From contig JACEVL010001161.1 of the NCBI GenBank assembly GCA_020284085.1, forward strand, positions 2,214,344 to 2,278,343: a stretch of 64,000 bases of DNA, given 5' to 3'. Source of the DNA: Aporrectodea caliginosa (Eukaryota > Annelida > Clitellata > Crassiclitellata > Lumbricidae). The position numbers and the translations under genes are program-made. Numbering within the stretch: position 1 is the stretch's first letter; every line of letters starts with the position of its first letter. This document shows positions 42,601 through 51,600 of the stretch, in pieces. The notes under the pieces are model-generated. The model ran no database searches, was not told the DNA's origin, and saw only the letters and a list, made by a program, of their open reading frames with translations.

Positions 42601-45600
42601 AGGCTTCTGAACTGTTTTCCGTTGGCATTTCTTCTTCTTGCCTTTCTTTGGTGGTCTCGTCAGAGCAGACGGCTTTGTCTTCTTTCGTTGCTTCTTCGGT
42701 TTCATCTCCTGACTTTCCTGAATGATATCCTGAGAAGCAAAACAGTTGTCAATCACAAGACTACACCAAACATTGTCAAATCTATCAGATACTAAACATA
42801 TCTGCAAGATTCATTTAAAATTATCAACTTCAGAATCTTAGGTAAAATTTAAAGTACTTAATAATAATAATAAGAACACGATTTGTATAACGCCGTAGCA
42901 CAGCCAAGGTTGAAGGAAAGGGCGCTGTACATGAGTTCAACAAATAATGAACAATATCTCTGTCAACGTGCCTGCTTAGCTACAATCTGTCCCCCATCTC
43001 CGCCCACCAGGTATGCATACACCTGTAGGCTGATTCAAGAAACTTGTACATTGTTGAAACCTATTGTTATAATTGTGTCTACACTGTTCTTATCCATTTT
43101 CTGCTAACAGACTGCTTGGCATCGGAATATTCATGAATGCTCTTGGTTACGATCTGAAGTGAACATACATGGTCTACTTTTTAGATAGATTATATTATAT
43201 AACAAGGTTCAATTTCTACAGTTCAATGGTTTACGTCAAATACTAATTCTATAAGAATCCTTAAAGAAAATTTAAATTACATGTAGGCTACAGTAACAAT
43301 AGTAATACATGGAAATTTCACAGAAATTCATTAAGCTTTAGCCAGACAGAAGCAGCTATATAAGGGGCAGTGCAAAACATGAATAACACAAGATATATGG
43401 CCATTAATTTGTAGATGTCCTGTGTGGTATATATATTATACGCAGGCCTCATTAAAAACATTAATTTCTGAATATGCGCTAAATAACCAAGAACTTGAAC
43501 AAGTTGTGGTAGCTTATTTCTTCAAAATGCTACCTTTGGTTAAGTCCAAACTACAGCCTGTCACAAGTAAAATTGTAAATTTTTCTATTTAAAGTCAGTG
43601 ATGACCGTTTTTAAGTGGAATAAACTTAACAAATATTAATTCCAGTTTGCAGCTTATCGTAATAATAATACTTTTATAAAAAAAATTAAAAATGTGCATA
43701 TGCGTCATTTGCTGCTGGGGAGATGTGCAGCCTGAACGTATTTCTGGCTGGCATGCTGCGTCTACTGTTGCCTAATGGTTAATACGAAATTTGGTTAAGA
43801 TGAAAATTTTACTCTGGCTCCCTGTCTTTTGTCTTAACCGATATGCACTGTAGTATTAAACCAAACAGGTAAGAAGTTTTGTCATGATTATGCACCACCT
43901 AGACATCCTCCATGAACAGTCTCCTGAAAAAGACATTTCAGAAGTCCAAATGTTAGGTCAACAACCCAATTCAAAACTGGAGTCTTCAGTTTAAATCTAG
44001 CTGAACAGTAGGCTAACCAACTGATTTAAAGAAATTAACTGAAAAACCTAGGAAACCAATAGAAATAACCAAAGAAGCAACCACGAGACAACAAAACAAA
44101 CTTACCTTGGTCAAATGGTCAGAACAAAGAGGTAGCTCATGTTTTATGTCAAACACAGGAACACAGCACTGAGTCTTATCAGCAAATTTGGCCGTACAGT
44201 AACCAAACAGCAACTGATCAACATTATACATTATGTCTAAACATTTTAGTTAAGCAAACCAATCACAAAAAGAAAAACATGACTTAACATCATTTTATAA
44301 CTAACAAAGTTAAATAATACTGTTAATAATAATAATGATAATATAAATTTGGAATTTGTTTATTGCACAAAACAAGTATTTCAGTTACAGCTATGTATCA
44401 ACAAGTCCTGTGCATAATTAGTTTAAGATCCTGACCCTCCTTATGTCTTGTTGCTTCTGCACCATCATACCTTAGGGACTGCTGCATATCAGTCTCCTCG
44501 GTCCCGGGTCATGGAACCCTTCGGTCAGCTGCCCATGGACTCCTGATTGTCCCTCGTATGCATACTGCTATAGGTCAGTCCACAAGATTTGCTTATTTTG
44601 AGTCCACCAGTTGGAATAGCATTTCTTGACAGCTGCAGCTTGAGCTCCTCAGTTTGTCCTTTCCACAGTCTTGCAAGCGCCTGAAGTCTGTATTATTCCC
44701 CAGTAATTTCACTATTTTGGGTCGGAGGCACCACTGATGACTTTTTTCTTGAAGTGGTGCTTTATGAATGTCAGATTACAATTACAATATAAAGGAGTTT
44801 GCCAAAAATGGTGAATGAGAAATAATTTGAACTGTAGCTTTCTAAAGTTTCAATCCAAATTGCAGGTTTTATAATAAGAAGCCCAGATAACACAGCTTAA
44901 TTAATATACAGTTCAAGCAGGGCATGAAACAATAGCTTCAGATTCAGTATGCAGTAAATGCCCACCCAATCTTACGTAACATGCTGAGGACCTTTGACAC
45001 CTTACTGGCAATCAAGTCCACATGTCTGTTCCAATTACGCTGCTCAGTAATAAAACACCAAGAATTTGGTTTCGTGTACACCATTATTATAATGATTATG
45101 CAATGTTTACCATAGTAATCATTCATCAATATGAAGCAGCACGTCATCGTGCCTACATCTACACATGGTGGCGGTTTTAATCTGATCACCTGGTCCAAGT
45201 ACCTCTTGAGTCTCCAACAGTCTCTTATCATGGCCTGATGACCTACAGCATTCACCTGCATCAGATGCAACCACCTCACTTCATGGTTCGGCTTGAAGTG
45301 CCAAGTTACGCTCACAACCATGAGGTGAGCTAAGCACCCCTTCAAAGACCAGGGCTGGACAAGGACCACAGTCACTAGATTTGGTCCATGAGGAAAAAGC
45401 ACTCCTTCTTGCAGGACAAGGTGTTACTAGGAAAGCATGATCACTCATCAGTCAAAGAGCCACTCAACTCGTGGCTCTGGAATTGGCTCTGGAATGACTT
45501 GTCAATACTTCTAGGCCCCTAGTGCAAGTCACAGAATCCATTCTTTTATCTGAGCTAAATGCCTCTGAGTAGGTTTCTTGTATATTTTATATTGTATTTG

Positions 45601-48600
45601 AACACTTGTTATAGCGCCCCTACCAGATTTCCCATTCAGAGGCGCTCCCGACTACTGCACGAACGCTGAATCGGAGTTTCACGCCGAAGCGCATGAGCAA
45701 TTGCGAGTGAAGGACTTGCCCATGGTCCCTACGCGGCGACTTTGAGGTGGATTCGAACCCGCAACCCTCCAGCTGCAAGGCACCGAACATACCCCTATAC
45801 CACCGCGCCCCAGTTGTATTGTGATGTGTTGTATTGTGTGTTGTATTGTACTCCACGTTTATAATGCGACCGAGCCACCCGCAGTAAAGATCCGAGAAAT
45901 TAATCTCTGATAAACCGACCCGACCGGGAAGCGAACCCGGGGCGCCGGCGTGACGAGCGGGCTACCAACCCACTCGGCCACTCAGGATCCTTTCTTAAAG
46001 ATGTGCTATATCAAATTCCTTCAATGAATGGCCAACGGAAAACTTATGATGTCTACAAAATGAAAGAAACAGAGGAATCAGTTCCACCCTCATATATATC
46101 ACCACAGTAGCTCAGTTATAAATGGTGACTGGTGAAGAACATAATATCGTCTACACTGTTTTCTCCACCAAAACTGATGCACTTCACCCTATTCCTTTGC
46201 AACAAAGTCACAAAAGATACGCTTCAAGCAATGGTTCGTGTACGGCAGAGCCACAGAGTTGCAAACAACATCACAGTCATTCCGATGTAGACATGGCCGC
46301 TTGTGTAAACGATGCACATCACCTGACCTACAACACCAACATTTAACTTTGAATATTGTTCTGATATTGGATGCTTGCTAGAAGATCTGCCTGCTATCTT
46401 CCAAAGGGATGGAACAGTAAAGTAAAGTAAGTCTAGGTCTCATGTCCTATAACAGAACTCAGAGGAGGAGCTCATTTCTTACTATTGAATGAATCGCATG
46501 GTCCTCAACATGTAACCAGTGCATCACAGAACTTACCGTTTACTTCCGTGGCCGTACCACTTTCTACTGTTTGGTAATAAGGACACATGTGCACAAACTT
46601 GTCCAGAGTCTTTACACAGTCCTCTCATCAGCTCCAACTAACAATTGTTGGATTACAGAGCTAACATGCTAAATGAGGAGAACACCAGGTCACACGATTG
46701 AACATTGTTCAATCATGTAACATCATCTTGTAACATCATCCACTTCTAAAATCAGAAGTGCTGCAGGGTATTTTGAAGGGATGCACTTTAATTCATAAAC
46801 ATAAATCTAACTACAAATCATTACAAGAGCACACAAAAATACATCTAATGTAGCTGCACACACTAGGCAGCAGTGGGGCCTCAGTAGCTTCTGGCAGAAA
46901 TTGGAAACCATATAATCATTGAGCTGTTATAAATGACTCATGGACATGAGAACAGTGCTCAGTCTGACTTTGTCTAATTACTGAACACACATCACAATAC
47001 CACTAAAAACACAGACAAATGGTATTATATAAAGACAAACCACAAAGTGGTTACATTGTAAAGATCTGTTGGCAGAAATTTGGATAATTCTGAAGGTTCA
47101 TTTGGGGCAAATTCAAAGAATTCAAGAGGCACATCCAAAGAATTTTGCAACCAGCAAATACCAAAGATTCCAACTAATCATGTGTGACAAATATATGTAG
47201 CATCCAGAATTTTTTCCAGAAAGAGATCATTTTGGCCTACAGCAACGGTGAAAAACTAACAGACCTGCACGTGACAAAAATTAATGAATCTTAATTTTTC
47301 ACCCATTTAAATAAATAACACTTGCTGATATTCTTCGGTGAACCCAAAGGAAACACTGAAATGCGGCTAACCTGTCCAAAGACGAATTGCTCAGTTTGAT
47401 ATTCTTGACAGACCTCAGAGCCTCAACCGTAGCTTGAGTGTCCTGCCTGCATGAAGCTATGAGGTAATCGATTGACGTCCGATGGTGCGTTCGCACAGAT
47501 GTGTTGCCTTCATGGCAGCGCTGCAACTGAGTGAACTGTCGTCGCATCTTCGATTTCAAGAGCTGAAGCTTTGTCCGTCGAATATTTGATGTGATATCTT
47601 CAGAGAGACTGAAAACCAAGCAAGAGATATTACACAATGTTCCACAAAGCTAGCATATTATTAATAAATTATTACTATTTTCACCAAGGTAGATAGGATC
47701 TTGTAGGATGGAAGAAAATGTTCCTGATAAATTGAAGTGATAATGTTCTGGCTGAGAGATGGTGCTGCAAAAGCACAACTGATAGGTTCTAGAAAAGATG
47801 GCATGCTTATATTTTTTATAACAATAATATCACTATTATTTAATATTATAATTAGTATTATCACTATTATTTATTATTATTAATTAATATGTATCATTAG
47901 TATCATCATCATTAAGATATTTACGTTGTGCTAACTAATCAATGCACTTCAAATGCATGGATAGCCAGAACAGAATGAGTCTTCAATTTGCTTGCCATGA
48001 GACCAGAGTTCTAAGGAAAGGGTAATATAAAGCTGGTGTGCAGAAAATTCCAAAGAGATGGATTAGCGTACAAAAGGTGCATAAATCATTGGACATTCGA
48101 TCAGAGCTTGGCTGAGCTACTAAGTTTTTGACCTTACCCAGCTAGCTTATCTGATGCACATCCAGGCTGAAATTCCTAAGTATTTGCGACATCAACAACT
48201 TGTTGATGAGCCATGTAACCCATAATGGAGGATACCTGGTTTTTTATTGCAATCTAATCTAATCTTATGACTTCTATGGTGTCATTATCACACTGCACAA
48301 GGCCTCATTCAATGGGCACTTCAATTGAAACCACAGTTAGACTTATAGTCGATTATACATGTAGAAGCCAGGTTGAAATCTCACAAGTCAAGCTATGGTG
48401 GTTAAGCAAGCCAAAACTGATGAATTTTCAGTGTAGTTAGAGAACTGACAGAATGTAGAAAACTGAATTCCAAACATGGAATGACCCAAAGCCCATCACT
48501 GTTTTGATATGAAGCACACCAAAATTCAAGATACCAGTTGATTGAGTGCAATATTTGCTGGCATGGGGTCAGCAAAGATCAGAGATAAAAAGTAAGCAGA

Positions 48601-51600
48601 TTTCAGTGCAATGTCTGTGAACTAAGATAGATTTTAACCCTTTAATGACAAGCTGCATTGGTTTCCCATTAATTTTAGTACATGCTCGTCGCTAAAGAGT
48701 TAAACTAAATTCTTTGCAGTCAGTGGAATGAGTGCATTATTGGTGCAATATGTTGATTCTTATGGGTTCTTGTTATGGCTCTTGACACAGAAGATTAAAC
48801 ATTTCCAGTTTGTGCAAATTTCTTTGAGCAACCCCAATGAGAAGTGAGTTACAGTAGTCGTAATATCAAGAAATCAGAGCAGTTGCTAGTGAGACTGACG
48901 CCCTTAAACATGCAACTATGGAACCACTGGCATTGATCACTGATCACTGCTCAAGGTATAATAAGCACAGAAATTATCAAATCACTCTGAAACAGGGCCA
49001 CCTTCCTCTGACAGGTTACACACTGAAAGAGACATGAGGCTTACTCAAAGTCTCCTTCGCCTTCATCAGATGAAAGATCATTCCATAGTCGTTGCCATGG
49101 CAGTTCGTGATCGAGGTCATCGTCATCATCAGAGCTATCAACTCCTGCAAATATGCAAATTTCCAAAGATGTCAAAGCATATGCCACAACATGAAAGTCT
49201 ACAGACTGATATTTTTTATAAAAAAGACAGATACTTAAGAATAAACCCTTGTTATTAGAAATTTTTTTGCACTGGCTTTCTACTGAGTACAGGGTTTATT
49301 TTAATTTGGCATCAATCCAACAAGACTGTGCAGCCTTCATAATATAAGCATATTAGTCTATTCCAAACCTCATTACTACCGGTACATAAAATTTATCTGT
49401 TGCACTAGTTATATATTCAAAGTTGGTAAATCTGAACCCAAGGTGTAAGACAAGTGTGATTGATCCATATTCATTACATGGAGTCCACTCAGCAAGCGCT
49501 AACCAGCAATCGTTAGACTACAGACCCAGCTTCCTACTAAATGAACCCCATGCATCTAGGGTTCCAATCCTGGTGACAATGCAATTTGTCATCAGGTCAT
49601 AAGGCTGTGATGTACAACATGCCACATGCGACCCACAGGCTGATTTTAAGTGGCCCGCCGGAGCTCGCTAAATTTTTGCAGTTTGTGTAAAAATAAAGTA
49701 AAAGACAAATTCACTGCTCTACTTGCATAGCTATTCATTTGTAACCTGGCTTATCAATTGACAGTGTGAACATAAAATCAGTTCCCATGACGCATTCATT
49801 ACGATTATAACCATAACAAATTTTAATACAGAACTTTAATAATTTTCAATAAATTTTAGTCGTTGCTTTTGAGTTTACTGGTGTGGCTCTTGGCTTCAAG
49901 AATAATTTCCTCGGTGGCCCACAGTGTCAAAAAGATTGGACAGCACTGCCATAAGGCATTCCAGCTGTGCTATGAGTGAGGTAACACTGGCCCTACTTAG
50001 CTTGTCAGTCTTCTTTTATCTACACACACATTGTTCCCTTTAGCTGGACCTGGGCTGACAGCTCCTCAGAGAAAGTATCTTTGAAAGGCAAGTGCTATAT
50101 AAATGCTGTGAATTAATTAATAAAAATGAATTATTAAGCTATGGTTGTCAAGTTGTGGGATTGAGCACTGGTTTCGTTTCTCTGTTTTAGGCAAGAGATT
50201 CTTCCACTTCAGATTTCGGTTATGCCCTACTTACAAATACCATTTATACAGTTGGTGGGAGACACTGTAGAATCACAAACAACGCCCAAGTTACGAGCAA
50301 CATCAGCCAACTCAATGAATGAGTCACCCAGTGTATAATGTAAACAAAAGAAACTAGTGGAACACCCCATGTCGAAAACACACTAGATCCAAAATTATCA
50401 TCTACACATACTGATCCAGTGCCTGGACTAAGATAGGTTGCAAATTTGTTGGAAATTATTTTCCAACAAAATATGTTGCTAAATGATTAACTGTGATATC
50501 AAAAACTTTCGACAGTTCTGGTTGCTTTTAAAGTGGATAAATGTCCATGACAATTGTCATCGATCCAACTGCTATTTACACAAAGAATTATTTTCATCAA
50601 TCCAACTTCTAATTATGCAAAGAATTGTTTTCATCAATCCAACTTCCATTTTAATGCAAAGTGTTATTTTCATCAATCCAAGTTACATTTTTAATTTTTT
50701 ATGTAAAAAATTATTTTCATCAATTGAACTTCTATTCATCAGTGCAAGATAACAAACCCCGAGCCAGTGCTAGAGACAATGCAAAAGACCATTTATTCAT
50801 TCATTCATTCTTGAAATTTATATAGCACCTCTTCAAGAAGCCTACTCAGAGGCACTCCCTGTCCAACCATAGCTAAAAAGAAAGGACTTGAGCAATTGAT
50901 AGACAGCAGGAAAATTATATCGGAGCAATAAGCGTAGCAGTAGCAGGAGTGGAGGAGCCAACAACCGAGAAGGCTCGATGCTGTCTCACCAAATAGTGGG
51001 CCTGAAGGACCAGGAGCTCCCCCTTAGCTGAAGAACACACACCTTGACGAGAGGCAAGTCAGATACCGGGCAAGAGAGATCAGATAAGTAGGATGGAGCG
51101 CTACCAGTGAGACACCACCAGACCAATGATACTCTCTTAAAGTGATGTACTGTGAGGCAAAAAGCCAGTGCAAGACATCTCACATGTAGGCGGAGACTGG
51201 GGCATATCTTTGAATATGACCAATCAGCTGAGCCACAGAACGAAAGGACCCGGGACTTTAATACTGTGGACTATAAATATCCATAGTATCAAAAGCAGCA
51301 GATAAGTCAATAGAACAAGAGCTGTCACCTTACTCCAATCCACAGAGCACATGATGTCATTATGAACAGCAAGAATTCTGCAAATTGCAAGGTCCTGGAT
51401 GTGGGCAAGTACACACAGGACTTGCCATTTACTGCAGTCCCACCTTAAATTTGTTTGGAACACTTAGCAGTCGTCAACGGCCTTTGATGTCATAAGGCGA
51501 CGTTAAACCTTTGAGTAATAATAACACTTAGCAGTGTGTGTAGTAGCGCCCTCAAAGTAATGTATCAAGGGCCTTGATATATATACATGCTTCGTGTCAG

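Noticed and set aside
41397..42807. Alternative plus-strand frames overlapping INO80D exons 7 and 8
   Set aside because: They are opposite-strand shadows of exons whose minus-strand phases and splice sites fit the family.
45600..45985. Two tRNA genes on the minus strand
   Set aside because: A and B boxes are present, but the arms do not fold into a cloverleaf and non-tRNA bodies and tails follow, so they are SINEs.
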